DNA from: Paracidovorax oryzae ATCC 19882
GTDB lineage: Bacteria > Pseudomonadota > Gammaproteobacteria > Burkholderiales > Burkholderiaceae_C
DNA length: 64,000 nucleotides
Direction: 5' to 3'
NCBI RefSeq assembly: GCF_000687165.1
Contig: NZ_KK366049.1
Coordinates: forward strand, 256,304-320,303
How positions within the stretch are numbered: the stretch's first letter is position 1; every line of letters starts with the position of its first letter. The notes beneath the pieces were generated by a model. The model saw nothing but the letters and a program-made list of their open reading frames with translations, was not told the DNA's origin and did no database searches. Shown one piece after another: positions 36,081 to 44,465 of this stretch. The translations under genes were made by a program, and so were the position numbers.

Positions 36081-37121
36081 ATGCCTGTTCCTCCCGCCCC
36101 CGGCCCCGACTCTCCTTCCGCGCCCGGCGCGCCCGTGCCCCCGGACACCGGGACCCCCTCCCTGCAGGAACGCGAGATCACGCTGCTCAAGGCCGGCGTC
36201 CGCGATTTCGCGCAGGTGGCCTCGTCGATGCCGCCGGCCCAGGCCCGCGACTGGATGGAGCGCGTGATCGATTGCCTGCAACGCCTGCTGCCTGCCTATG
36301 GCGGCGTGCTCGCCCACTGGACGGGCGAGGGCGCTGCGGTGCTGTTCCCGACGGAAGAAGGGCGGCAGGAGGGCGATGGCAAGGGCGCCGAAGGCAGCGT
36401 CCAGCGCGCTGCCATGTATGCCGTGGCGCTGCAGATGGCGCTCAAGGACCTGAACGAAGCCTTCCGCCAGGACCGGTTGCCTCCGGTGTACGTGGGCGTG
36501 GGCATCGCCTTCGGCCCGGCGCTGGTGGGCGACTTCGCGCCGTCCGGTGGCGGGCACCAGGCGCCCGTGCTGCTGGGCACGGTCGTGTCCGAGGCCTCCC
36601 AGCTGCGCGCCTTCGCACTGCGTGGACAGGTGCTGGTGAGCGAGGCGGTGTACCAGCGCTGCTGGACGATGGCGTCGGTATCGGCGCCGACGCATGTCTT
36701 CGTCAAGGGCCGTGCCGAGCCCCTGCCGCTGCGCGAGCTGGTGGCCGTGCCGGGCCGGCGGCTCAAGGTACCCCGCCAGGAATTCCGCCGCAGCCTGCGG
36801 GTGGAAGCCAACCTGCCGTGCTCGTGCCAGCTCGTGCAGGACGGCGCGGTGCTCCCCCACCTGGTGCCCTGTTCGGTGCGTGACATGGGCTACCACGGCG
36901 CGCTGCTGGAACTGGGCGAGCCGGTGCCGCTGCACGGCGAGCTGCGGCTCGCGTTCGACCTGCCGATCGCGCGCTACCAGGCGCGGGACGTGTATGCGCG
37001 CGTGGTCACCCTCAACACCACGGGCCCCCAGGTGCTGGCCGGGGTGGAGTTCACCGCCTCCAGCGCGGAGTTCGATGCCCAGGTGCGCCGCTTCGTGCAG
37101 GGGATGGTGGCCTCCGGCTGA
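36081..37121 (+). CDS. Degenerate class III nucleotidyl cyclase domain fused to PilZ domain
   Basis: 346 residues from ATG 36081. A Pro-rich tail (residues 1-30) leads to an adenylate/guanylate-cyclase-like domain (~35-225: TLLKAGVRDFAQVASSMPPA, GVLAHWTGEGAAVLFPTEEG, VGVGIAFGPALVGDFAPSGG, LLGTVVSEASQLRAFAL). The two metal-binding Asp positions appear replaced (AGVRDF for ADIxGF; TGEGAA for GDGxxA). The C-terminus is PilZ-like, with RRSLR matching RxxxR and SVRDMGYHG close to (D/N)xSxxG. I infer a c-di-GMP-responsive pseudocyclase. Confidence 0.75.
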   Translation: MPVPPAPGPDSPSAPGAPVPPDTGTPSLQEREITLLKAGVRDFAQVASSMPPAQARDWMERVIDCLQRLLPAYGGVLAHWTGEGAAVLFPTEEGRQEGDGKGAEGSVQRAAMYAVALQMALKDLNEAFRQDRLPPVYVGVGIAFGPALVGDFAPSGGGHQAPVLLGTVVSEASQLRAFALRGQVLVSEAVYQRCWTMASVSAPTHVFVKGRAEPLPLRELVAVPGRRLKVPRQEFRRSLRVEANLPCSCQLVQDGAVLPHLVPCSVRDMGYHGALLELGEPVPLHGELRLAFDLPIARYQARDVYARVVTLNTTGPQVLAGVEFTASSAEFDAQVRRFVQGMVASG

Positions 37122-37127
37122 CGACAC

Positions 37128-37802
37128 ATGCAATTCGACGGTGTGATTGCGTCCTGGAACGACGCGCGGGGTTTCGGCTTCATCGAGCCGCTGCAGGGCG
37201 GTGACCCGGTGTTCGTGCACATCAAGGCCTTCCAGGGCGGTGCGCCCCGGCCCCACGCCGGCCAGCGGGTGCGCTTCGCCGTGGAGGCCGGCCCCGGCGG
37301 CCGCAAGCGGGCCTGCCGCGTCGAGCCCCTGCCGCCCGCGGCACGTGCGTCCGCTGCCCGGGCGCCCGCCACGGCGCCACGGCCGGCCCGGCCCCGCGGC
37401 CGCCAGGGAGCGCATGGCGGCTCCGCGCAATGGGGCACCGCGAGCCTGCTCGTGCTGCCGGCCTATGCCGTGTTCTGCATGGCGCTGGCGGTCTTCGGCA
37501 CGATGCCCCGCTGGATTCCGGTGGCCTGCCTGGGCCTGAGTGCCTGGACCTACTTCATGTACTGGCGCGACAAGCGGGCCGCGGAGCAGGGGGCCTGGCG
37601 CACTTCCGAAAAAACCCTGCACCTGCTGGCGCTGGCCGGAGGCTGGCCCGGGGCCCTGCTGGCGCAGCAGGTGCTGCGCCACAAGTCGGCCAAGCGGTCC
37701 TTCCGCACCGTATTCTGGGCGACCGTGGTGCTCCACGCCGCGGCACTCGGCTGGCTGTGCTCGCCGCACGGGGATGGCCTGCGCGCGGCCCTGCCAGCCT
37801 GA
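37128..37802 (+). CDS. Cold-shock domain-DUF1294 membrane protein
   Basis: 224 residues. Residues 1-65 are a cold-shock nucleic-acid-binding domain (MQFDGVIASWNDARGFGFIE with FVHIKAFQG). An Ala/Arg/Pro-rich linker follows, then DUF1294 with membrane helices (SLLVLPAYAVFCMALAVFG; WIPVACLGLSAWTYFMYWRD; LHLLALAGGWPGALLAQQVL, RHKSAKRSFRTVFWATVVLH). This fusion is a known CSD-DUF1294 architecture; its function is not established. It starts 6 bp after the PilZ gene and is probably co-transcribed. Confidence 0.88.
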   Translation: MQFDGVIASWNDARGFGFIEPLQGGDPVFVHIKAFQGGAPRPHAGQRVRFAVEAGPGGRKRACRVEPLPPAARASAARAPATAPRPARPRGRQGAHGGSAQWGTASLLVLPAYAVFCMALAVFGTMPRWIPVACLGLSAWTYFMYWRDKRAAEQGAWRTSEKTLHLLALAGGWPGALLAQQVLRHKSAKRSFRTVFWATVVLHAAALGWLCSPHGDGLRAALPA

Positions 37803-37835
37803 AGCTGCCGCTGAAGCGGCCGGCGCGGGGCGCTT

Positions 37836-38549
37836 TCAGCCCGGGCCCGCGAGCATGTCCGCGAGCGCGCCCAGGTCCGCGCAGTGCAGGTCGTTGCCGG
37901 GCCGGGGCGAGACATCCTTCGCGCGGGCCGCGCCGAATTCGTGCGGCCTTTCCACATACGCGGTCCGCAGGCCGCAGGCCCGCGCTGCCTCCAGGTCCTC
38001 GTGGTGGGCGGCCACCATCATCACCTGCGCGGGCTCCAGGTCGAAGACGCGGGCGGCGCCCAGGTACACCGCCGGGTCGGGCTTGTAGGCGCGGAACACC
38101 TCGGCGCTCAGGATGCAGTCCCAGGGCAGGCCGGCACCCTTGGCCATGTCGGTGAGCAGGCCGATGTTGCCGTTGGAGAGCGTGGCGATGGTGCGGCGGC
38201 GCTTGAGCCGCTGCAGGCCCGCCGCGCTGTCGGGCCAGGCCGCGAGCCGGTGCCACGCTCGGTTCAGGTGCCTGCGCTCTGCCTCGGACAGGTGCTCCAG
38301 GCCGAAGCGGGGCAGCAGGCCGTCGAGGATCATCCGGTGCAGCTCGTCGATGCGCGTCCAGCCGAGTTCGCCGCTGCGCACCCGCTGCATGGCGGGCTGG
38401 TAGCCCTCGCGCCAGGCCAGGGCGAAGGCGTCGGCGTCCACCTGCGGTTGCAGCGCCTGCATCTCGCGCACGATGCTGCCGTGCCAGTCCACCACGGTGC
38501 CGAAGATGTCGAAGACCAGCAGGCGCACGTCGGGAAAGGCGTCGTTCAT
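37836..38549 (-). CDS. Haloacid dehalogenase type II family hydrolase
   Basis: 237 residues from ATG 38549. HAD motifs: the nucleophile Asp in LLVFDIFGTVVDWHGSI, motif II Ser in ATLSNGN, Lys in EVFRAYKPDPAVYLGAARVF, and a modified motif III VMMVAAHHEDLEAARACGLR, TAYVERP. The FDxFGT start and AAHxxDL signature match 2-haloacid dehalogenase type II. It is cytosolic. Whether it dehalogenates or acts on phosphates is not decided by sequence. Confidence 0.88.
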   Translation of the reverse strand: MNDAFPDVRLLVFDIFGTVVDWHGSIVREMQALQPQVDADAFALAWREGYQPAMQRVRSGELGWTRIDELHRMILDGLLPRFGLEHLSEAERRHLNRAWHRLAAWPDSAAGLQRLKRRRTIATLSNGNIGLLTDMAKGAGLPWDCILSAEVFRAYKPDPAVYLGAARVFDLEPAQVMMVAAHHEDLEAARACGLRTAYVERPHEFGAARAKDVSPRPGNDLHCADLGALADMLAGPG

Positions 38550-38766
38550 GGGGCTGCCCTTGGAGGAAGAAGAGGGGGAAGGGGAGGATCCTGCCGTGGT
38601 GGCGGATGCCGCGTGCCGGGCAGCATACGGCAAGGCCGCAAATCCCGCCTGCTGCAGGCGCGGGCAGGGCGTGATATGTTCTCCAGCCCTGCGGGTTAAC
38701 CCTGCATCGCCTCTTCCCGCGCCCGGGCCGCTTTCCTGGCCGGCGCTGCCGCACGCCGCTTCTTCC

Positions 38767-40008
38767 ATGACTACGCCCTCCCTGCCCCGCGACGCCGATG
38801 CCCCGGCGGCGACTCCCTCCACGGCCACCCCGCGCGACGACCGCACCCTGCTGCGCGCCGTGCTGGCGCTGGGCCTGGGCGGCTTTTCCATCGGCACGGG
38901 CGAGTTCGTCATCATGGGCCTGCTGCCCGAAGTGGCGCGGGACATCGGCGTGACCATCCCGCAGGCCGGGCACGTCATCAGCGCCTATGCGCTGGGCGTG
39001 GTGATCGGCGCGCCCGTGCTGGCCGTGCTCGCGGCGCGCTGGGGCCGGCGCGCACTGCTCATCGCGCTGATGGCCGTCTATGCGCTGGGCAATTTCGCCT
39101 CCGCGATGGCGCCGGGCTACCTGTCGCTGAACCTGCTGCGCTTCGTCACCGGCCTGCCGCACGGCACCTATTTCGGGGTGGCCGCGCTGGTGGCCGCATC
39201 GCTCGCACCGCCGGGCCGGCGCGCGAGCGCGGTGGGCCTGGTGATGCTGGGCCTGACGGGGGCCACGCTCGCGGGCGTGCCCATCGCGGCCGCGCTGGGC
39301 CAGCATTTCGGCTGGCGTGCGGCCTTCGTGTTCGTCGGGATGATCGCGGTGCTGGCGATGGCGATGGTGCGCCGGGGCGTGCCCTACATGCCGCCCGACG
39401 CGGCCGCGAGCCCCTGGCGCGAGCTCGGGGCGCTGCGGCGCAAGCAGGTCTGGCTGACCCTGGGCATCGGCGCCATCGGTTTCGGCGGCATGTTCGCGGT
39501 CTTCAGCTATATCAAGCCCACGCTCACCGAAGTGGCGGGCCTGCCCGTCGGCGGCGTACCCTTCGTGCTGGCGCTTTTCGGCGCGGGCATGGTGGCCGGC
39601 AACCTCGTGGGCGCCCGGCTGGCGGACCGCGCCCTGATGCGCACCATCGGCGGGTTGCTGGTCTGGTCGCTGGTGGTGCTGGGTGCCTTCGTGTTCGCGG
39701 CCCAGCACGTGGTGACCGCGGCGCTGGCGACCTTCCTCATCGGCACCATCGTCGCCATCGGGCCGGCGCTGCAGATCCGGCTCATGGACGTGGCCGGCGA
39801 TGCGCAGACCCTGGCCGCCGCGCTCAACCATTCGGCCTTCAACTGCGCGAACGCGCTCGGCGCCTGGCTCGGCGGCGTGGCCATCACGGCCGGCCTGGGG
39901 TGGACGTCCACCGGCTGGGTGGGGGCCCTGCTCGCCGTCGCCGGCCTGGTCGTGTTCGCTGCATCGCTTTCCGCGGAGCGCAGCGCGTCCAGGCCGCCCG
40001 CTCCCTGA
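38767..40008 (+). CDS. MFS transporter (AraJ/drug-efflux type)
   Basis: 413 residues with 12 predicted helices after a 25-residue polar tail. DHA1-like motifs: GTGEFVIMGLLPEVARDIGV in helix 1, GAPVLAVLAARWGRRALLI (motif A), and RFVTGLPHGTYFGVAALVA. These are typical of AraJ/YdhP-like exporters of sugars or drugs. ATG 38767 begins the conventional tail; the longer reading has no support. It lies back-to-back with the haloacid dehalogenase gene. Confidence 0.88.
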   Translation: MTTPSLPRDADAPAATPSTATPRDDRTLLRAVLALGLGGFSIGTGEFVIMGLLPEVARDIGVTIPQAGHVISAYALGVVIGAPVLAVLAARWGRRALLIALMAVYALGNFASAMAPGYLSLNLLRFVTGLPHGTYFGVAALVAASLAPPGRRASAVGLVMLGLTGATLAGVPIAAALGQHFGWRAAFVFVGMIAVLAMAMVRRGVPYMPPDAAASPWRELGALRRKQVWLTLGIGAIGFGGMFAVFSYIKPTLTEVAGLPVGGVPFVLALFGAGMVAGNLVGARLADRALMRTIGGLLVWSLVVLGAFVFAAQHVVTAALATFLIGTIVAIGPALQIRLMDVAGDAQTLAAALNHSAFNCANALGAWLGGVAITAGLGWTSTGWVGALLAVAGLVVFAASLSAERSASRPPAP

Positions 40009-40009
40009 C

Positions 40010-40846
40010 TCAGGCGGCCGGGGCGCTGCGGCTGCGGTGCCAGTGGCCCACGCCGTTCGCCACCAGCACGCAGCAGGCCAGCCACGTGCCTCCGGTGATC
40101 CAGCCCGCGAGCACGTCGCTCGCGTAATGCACCTGCAGCACCACCCGGCTCCAGCCGACCGTGAACACCACCGCGGCGGCGGCAAGCAGGGCGGGGAGGT
40201 GCCAGCGCGCCGGCAGCAGGCGCACCGCCAGATAGGCCAGCATGCCGTAGGCCACCATCGAACTGCTGCTGTGCCCGCTGGGGAAGCTGTAGCCTTCGGC
40301 CGCCGAGACGCCATGCGTATGCTCCGGCCGCACCCGTTCGAAGGCGTGCTTGAACCCGCGGGTGAGCAGTCCGTTGCCCGCCAGGGCCGCGGCCCAGCAG
40401 GCCGCCAGCAGGCGGTGGCGGCGCCACCAGAGCGCGATGCCCACCAGCGCGGCCACGGCGGCCAGCACCTGGGTGTCGCCCGCATGCGTCAGGCGTGCGA
40501 ACAGGGTGAGGGTGGGCAGGCCCGCCCGTGCGCGCAGGGTCTCGGCCAGTGTCTCGTCCATCCGTGCCGCCCAGGCGGTGGGGACAGACCATTCGCCTGC
40601 CAGGAACCCCAGCAACTCGGCGCAGCCCCAGACCATCAGCGCTGAGGCGGCCAGCGCCACCCAGAGGCGTGCCATGGCGTGCGGCGGCGCCGGCCAGCGC
40701 CCGGCCCAGGGCGCGCAGTGCGGCGCGGCCGCCAGCGCGGCACCCCGGGCCAGCAACGTGGCCACCAGCACGAACGACAGTCCCGCACCCCAGAAGGCCA
40801 GTGGGTGCGCTCCCGCCCAGGCGGCCCAGGCCTGGGGGGCGCTCAT
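40010..40846 (-). CDS. PAP2-family membrane phosphatase
   Basis: 278 residues with about six hydrophobic segments. The three phosphatase motifs are intact: KHAFERVRPEH (KxxxxxxRP), YSFPSGHSSSSM (PSGH) and WSRVVLQVHYASDVLAGW (SRxxxxxHxxxD). It dephosphorylates lipid-type phosphates such as undecaprenyl pyrophosphate or phosphatidate at the membrane. The stop meets the convergent MFS gene within 1 bp. It is divergent from the lipid-kinase-like gene at 41256, which suggests linked lipid metabolism. Confidence 0.88.
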   Translation of the reverse strand: MSAPQAWAAWAGAHPLAFWGAGLSFVLVATLLARGAALAAAPHCAPWAGRWPAPPHAMARLWVALAASALMVWGCAELLGFLAGEWSVPTAWAARMDETLAETLRARAGLPTLTLFARLTHAGDTQVLAAVAALVGIALWWRRHRLLAACWAAALAGNGLLTRGFKHAFERVRPEHTHGVSAAEGYSFPSGHSSSSMVAYGMLAYLAVRLLPARWHLPALLAAAAVVFTVGWSRVVLQVHYASDVLAGWITGGTWLACCVLVANGVGHWHRSRSAPAA

Positions 40847-41255
40847 GGCCGGCCTCCCGCGGTGCAACGGGCCGGATGGCGCGGGCCGGTGGCGGCCTGG
40901 CGTGCGTGGGCGCGCAGCATGGCGGGCGCCAGGAGCGCGGCAGGGAGGGCAGGGCGGGGTGCGGAGGGCGGGGAGTGCTGGTGCATCGGTCGGGAAAAAG
41001 CCTGTGGCGTTGCATCGGAGCCACCGATGGTGACATGCCCGGGGCCGCGCGCGCGGCCATGACCTGCCGCCGCGCCGGAGATTCCCGGAAACCGGAGATA
41101 CCCGCTGTCGGCCGGCGCCGACAGCCGCTGCATCTGCCATCCGATGGGGTGCGGCGGTGCGCGGCCCGGACAATCGGGGCGGGTGCCGGGGCCGTCCGGC
41201 CGGAGCGCCCTCCCTGTCCCGCGGCCTCGTGCTGCGCCTTCCCGTCCACAGCACC
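40847..41255. other. Divergent intergenic region between PAP2 and lipid-kinase genes
   Basis: About 410 bp without a supportable gene. One clear inverted repeat, CATCGG-AGCCA-CCGATG (41013-41029), could be an operator. Otherwise G/C-rich sequence with no recognised feature. Confidence 0.45.
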
Positions 41256-42389
41256 ATGCCACCTTCCGCCCCGACCTCCTCTCCCGCCGTGTCCGAGCCC
41301 GGACCCGTGCATCTGGTGGTGCCGCACCGGCCGGGCGCGGACCATGGCCAGTTGCGGGGCCGGCTGGAGTCCCTGGAGCCGCTGCGCCGCCATGCAGTGC
41401 AGTGGCACGTGCCGGCGGTGCGGGCCGGCATCGTGCAGGCGGCGGACGAGGCGGCGCAGGCCGCCCTGGCCTCGGGCGGCATCGTCGTGGCCTGCGGTGG
41501 CGACGGCACCATCAATGCCGTGGCGGCTGCGGCCTGGCGGCACGGCGTCCGCATGGGCGTCATCCCCGCGGGCACCTTCAATTACTTCGCACGCGAGCAG
41601 AGCCTGTCGCTCGACCTGGCCCAGGCGGCGGAAGACATACTGCAGGCGCTGCACGACGGCGACGAGCGGCCGGTGCGCGTAGGCTACGTGAACGACAGCA
41701 TGTTCCTCGTGAACGCCGCTGTCGGCCTCTATCCGCGCCTGCTCGAGCAGCGGGAAATGGCGTCGCGGCGCTTCGGCCGCTCCCGCTGGGTGGCGATCGT
41801 CTCGGCCGTGTGGAGCTTCCTGCGGCCGTCCTCGGCGCGGCGCTGGCGGGTATCGCTGCGTGCCCACCGCGGCGCGGACACCCTGGTGCAGGAAGAGTTC
41901 TTCGCCTCCACGCTGTTCGTGGGCAACAACCCGCTGCAGCTGGAGCGACTGGGCATTCCCCAGGCGCGCGACGTCGCCGAGGGAGACCACCTCGCGGTGC
42001 TGCTGCTCAAGCCGCAGGGCCGGTGGGCCACGGCACGCACGGTGTGGCATGCCGCCATCGGCCACCTGGACCGCGACGATGCCGTCATCAGCCTGGCCTG
42101 CTCGGAAATGGTGGTGGAGCCCGCCAGCTGGCGCCCCGCCCAGGTCAAGGTGGCGTTCGACGGGGAGCGGGCCTGGATGCCGCCGCCGCTGCGCTTCCGC
42201 GTGGAAGACCGGCCGCTGTGGCTCGTGGCACCCACGGCGACCGCCAAGGATGAAGAGGGCGAGCGCGAAGGCGCGGGTACGCCCGCCGCCGCCGCTCCCG
42301 AACCGGTGGCGGAACCCGGCGATGCCGACGCGCCAGTGCCGGCCCCCTTGCCAGGCGTGGTGCCGGGCATGGCCGCGGCGGTGGCCTGA
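41256..42389 (+). CDS. Diacylglycerol-kinase catalytic-domain protein (DagK/YegS-like)
   Basis: 377 residues from ATG 41256. The catalytic glycine motif is VVACGGDGTINAVAAAA, followed by GVIPAGTFNYFAREQSL (a variant of GTxND/FA), the second-lobe VGYVNDSMFLVNAAVGLYPR, and FVGNNPLQLERLG. It phosphorylates a lipid with ATP at the membrane. The last ~50 residues are a Pro/Ala/Glu-rich tail. It is followed 25 bp later by a metallophosphoesterase. Confidence 0.88.
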   Translation: MPPSAPTSSPAVSEPGPVHLVVPHRPGADHGQLRGRLESLEPLRRHAVQWHVPAVRAGIVQAADEAAQAALASGGIVVACGGDGTINAVAAAAWRHGVRMGVIPAGTFNYFAREQSLSLDLAQAAEDILQALHDGDERPVRVGYVNDSMFLVNAAVGLYPRLLEQREMASRRFGRSRWVAIVSAVWSFLRPSSARRWRVSLRAHRGADTLVQEEFFASTLFVGNNPLQLERLGIPQARDVAEGDHLAVLLLKPQGRWATARTVWHAAIGHLDRDDAVISLACSEMVVEPASWRPAQVKVAFDGERAWMPPPLRFRVEDRPLWLVAPTATAKDEEGEREGAGTPAAAAPEPVAEPGDADAPVPAPLPGVVPGMAAAVA

Positions 42390-42414
42390 GGCCCCGGAAC
42401 CCGGGCAGGCGGCC

Positions 42415-43185
42415 ATGAGCGTATTGATGCACCTGTCCGATCTGCACTTCGGCGCGCACGATCCGCGTGCCTGCGCGGCGGTGCAGGCACTCGCGCGCGC
42501 GCTGCCGGTCTCCGTGGTGGTGGTGTCGGGCGATCTCACCCAGCGTGCGACGGTCCCGCAGTTCGAGGCCGCCCATGAATTCATCTCCGCGTTGCCTGCC
42601 CGCCACACGCTGGTCATGCCCGGCAACCACGACCTGCCCCTGTTCGCCTGGTGGGAGCGGCTCGGCGGCGCCTACCGGCGCTATGCCCGCTGGTGGGGCA
42701 GCGACCGGGAGCCCGTGTGCGATGCCGGCGGGTTCTTCGTGGTGGGGGTCGATACCACGCGGGCGTGGCGCCACCGCCGGGGAAGCCTCTCGCCGGAGCA
42801 GATCGACAGGGCGGCACGCAGGCTGGCCGCCGCGCCGCCCGGCCGCTGGCGCATCCTCGCCACGCACCACCCCCTGGTGGCTCGGCATCCGGGCGATGCC
42901 GACCACCGCCCCCACCGCGCGGCCGAGGCGCTGGCGCGCTGGCGGGCCGCGGGTGCCGAACTGCTGCTGTCCGGCCACGCCCATGCACCCGGCCTGGTCG
43001 AGGCGCTGCCGGGACTGCGGGCCGCGCAGGCCGGCACGGCCGTGTCGGTGCGGTTGCGGGCCCAGGCGCCCAACAGCCTGCTGACCCTGGAGGCCGGCCC
43101 TGGGTGCCGGCAGCTGACCCGCTGGGATTTCGACCAGGAAAAGGGAGAATTCGTCGCCAACCATCCTGTCAGGTGGAATCTATGA
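42415..43185 (+). CDS. Calcineurin-like metallophosphoesterase
   Basis: 256 residues. Dimetal motifs: MHLSDLHFGAHD (DxH), VVSGDLTQRA (GDxxxR-like), MPGNHDLP (GNHD), ILATHHPLV and SGHAHAPG (GHxH). It belongs to the class III phosphodiesterase/Icc-like group with cytosolic substrates such as cyclic nucleotides or lipid phosphates. It probably forms an operon with the lipid-kinase gene 25 bp upstream. Confidence 0.9.
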   Translation: MSVLMHLSDLHFGAHDPRACAAVQALARALPVSVVVVSGDLTQRATVPQFEAAHEFISALPARHTLVMPGNHDLPLFAWWERLGGAYRRYARWWGSDREPVCDAGGFFVVGVDTTRAWRHRRGSLSPEQIDRAARRLAAAPPGRWRILATHHPLVARHPGDADHRPHRAAEALARWRAAGAELLLSGHAHAPGLVEALPGLRAAQAGTAVSVRLRAQAPNSLLTLEAGPGCRQLTRWDFDQEKGEFVANHPVRWNL

Positions 43186-43244
43186 CGCCGCGTACCCTCT
43201 GAGGAGGGGGGAGCATTTCCCGCCATTTGTCAAAGGCATCCAAA

Positions 43245-44465
43245 ATGGTAAAAAACCGGTGCTACTGGGAGGACACCTATTTGGCAGCGAACCTTCGCGC
43301 GCCCTGCACCGGCAGATTCGTCCGTTGCCACCCGATCCGTGCCTTGCCTGCTGCCGCGTCGGTGCGGCGGGCTGCGCTGGCCTGCGCGCTCGCGCTGGCT
43401 GCCCTGCCGGGGGGCGCCGCACCCGCCGAGCCGGCCCCGCCTGCGTCCCCGCCGGCGCCGTCTGCCTCCGCGCCGGGCGGGGCGGGGCCCTACCGGCTGC
43501 GCATCGTCGGCAACCTCGGAGCCCTGTCGCAGTATTCCCGGCGCGAGGCGCCGTTCTGGACCAGGGACCTTCCGCGCCTGAGCGGCGGGCGCTTCACCGC
43601 CTCCATCGTCCCCTTCGACCGCGCGGGCGTGCCCGGCATCGAGATGCTGCGCCTGATCGAACTGGGCGTGGTGCCGCTGGGCACGGTGCTGATGAGCTCG
43701 CTCACCGCCCAGTACCCGCAGTACACCGCGGCCGACCTGCCGGCGCTCAATCCCACCCTGGCGGACCTGCGGGCCTCCGTGCAGGCCTTCCGGCCCTACC
43801 TGCAGGACGAGTTGCGCAGGCACCACCATTTCGAGATGCTGGCGGTGTACGTGTATCCCGCGCAGGTGCTGTTCTGCAAGAGCGCCCTGTCGGGGCTGGG
43901 CGACCTCAAGGGGCGGCGCGTGCGCGTCTCGTCCGCGGCGCAGGCAGACTTCATCGCCTCGCTGGGCGGCGTGGCCGTCTATACGGGCTTCAGCCAGATG
44001 GTGCCCAGCCTGCAGGCAGGCGACAGCGAGTGCGCCATCACCGGGACGATGTCGGGCAACACGCTCGGCCTGCACCGCATGACCCGCTACCTGCACACGC
44101 TGCCCATCACCTGGGGGCTGTCCTTCTTCGGGGCCAATGACGAGGCATGGGCTGCCATGCCCCCCGATCTGCGGGCGCTGCTGCTGCGCGAGCTGCCCAA
44201 ACTGGAAGATGCCATCTGGCGCGATGCAGAGGCCGAGACGGAAGAGGGCGTGGCCTGCAACAGCGGCGCACCGGCCTGCGTGAACGGCGAGAAGGGCTCC
44301 ATGGTCGTGGTGCCCCTGTCGCCCGAGGACGACGCGCGGCGCCGGCGCCTGCTTTCCGAATCCGTGCTGCCCAGCTGGCTGCGCCGCTGCGGCGATGGCT
44401 GCGCTGCCGTCTGGCGCCGCACCGTGGGCCGGGCGCGCGGCATTCCCGTGCCGGAGACTCCCTGA
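43245..44465 (+). CDS. TRAP-type periplasmic solute-binding protein (DctP-like), sensor partner
   Basis: 406 residues from ATG 43245 (AAAGG 8 nt upstream). TTG 43281 with GGAGG is an alternative start. A long N-region leads to a signal sequence (AALACALALAALPGGAAPA). The mature domain has DctP-like features (YRLRIVGNLGALSQYSRREA; DLPRLSGGRFTASIVPFDRA; FRPYLQDELRRHHHFEMLAV; GDLKGRRVRVSSAAQADFIA). No TRAP membrane subunits lie nearby. Its stop shares a base with the start of a GGDEF-EAL gene, so it probably presents a ligand to that sensor rather than a transporter. Confidence 0.82.
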   Translation: MVKNRCYWEDTYLAANLRAPCTGRFVRCHPIRALPAAASVRRAALACALALAALPGGAAPAEPAPPASPPAPSASAPGGAGPYRLRIVGNLGALSQYSRREAPFWTRDLPRLSGGRFTASIVPFDRAGVPGIEMLRLIELGVVPLGTVLMSSLTAQYPQYTAADLPALNPTLADLRASVQAFRPYLQDELRRHHHFEMLAVYVYPAQVLFCKSALSGLGDLKGRRVRVSSAAQADFIASLGGVAVYTGFSQMVPSLQAGDSECAITGTMSGNTLGLHRMTRYLHTLPITWGLSFFGANDEAWAAMPPDLRALLLRELPKLEDAIWRDAEAETEEGVACNSGAPACVNGEKGSMVVVPLSPEDDARRRRLLSESVLPSWLRRCGDGCAAVWRRTVGRARGIPVPETP

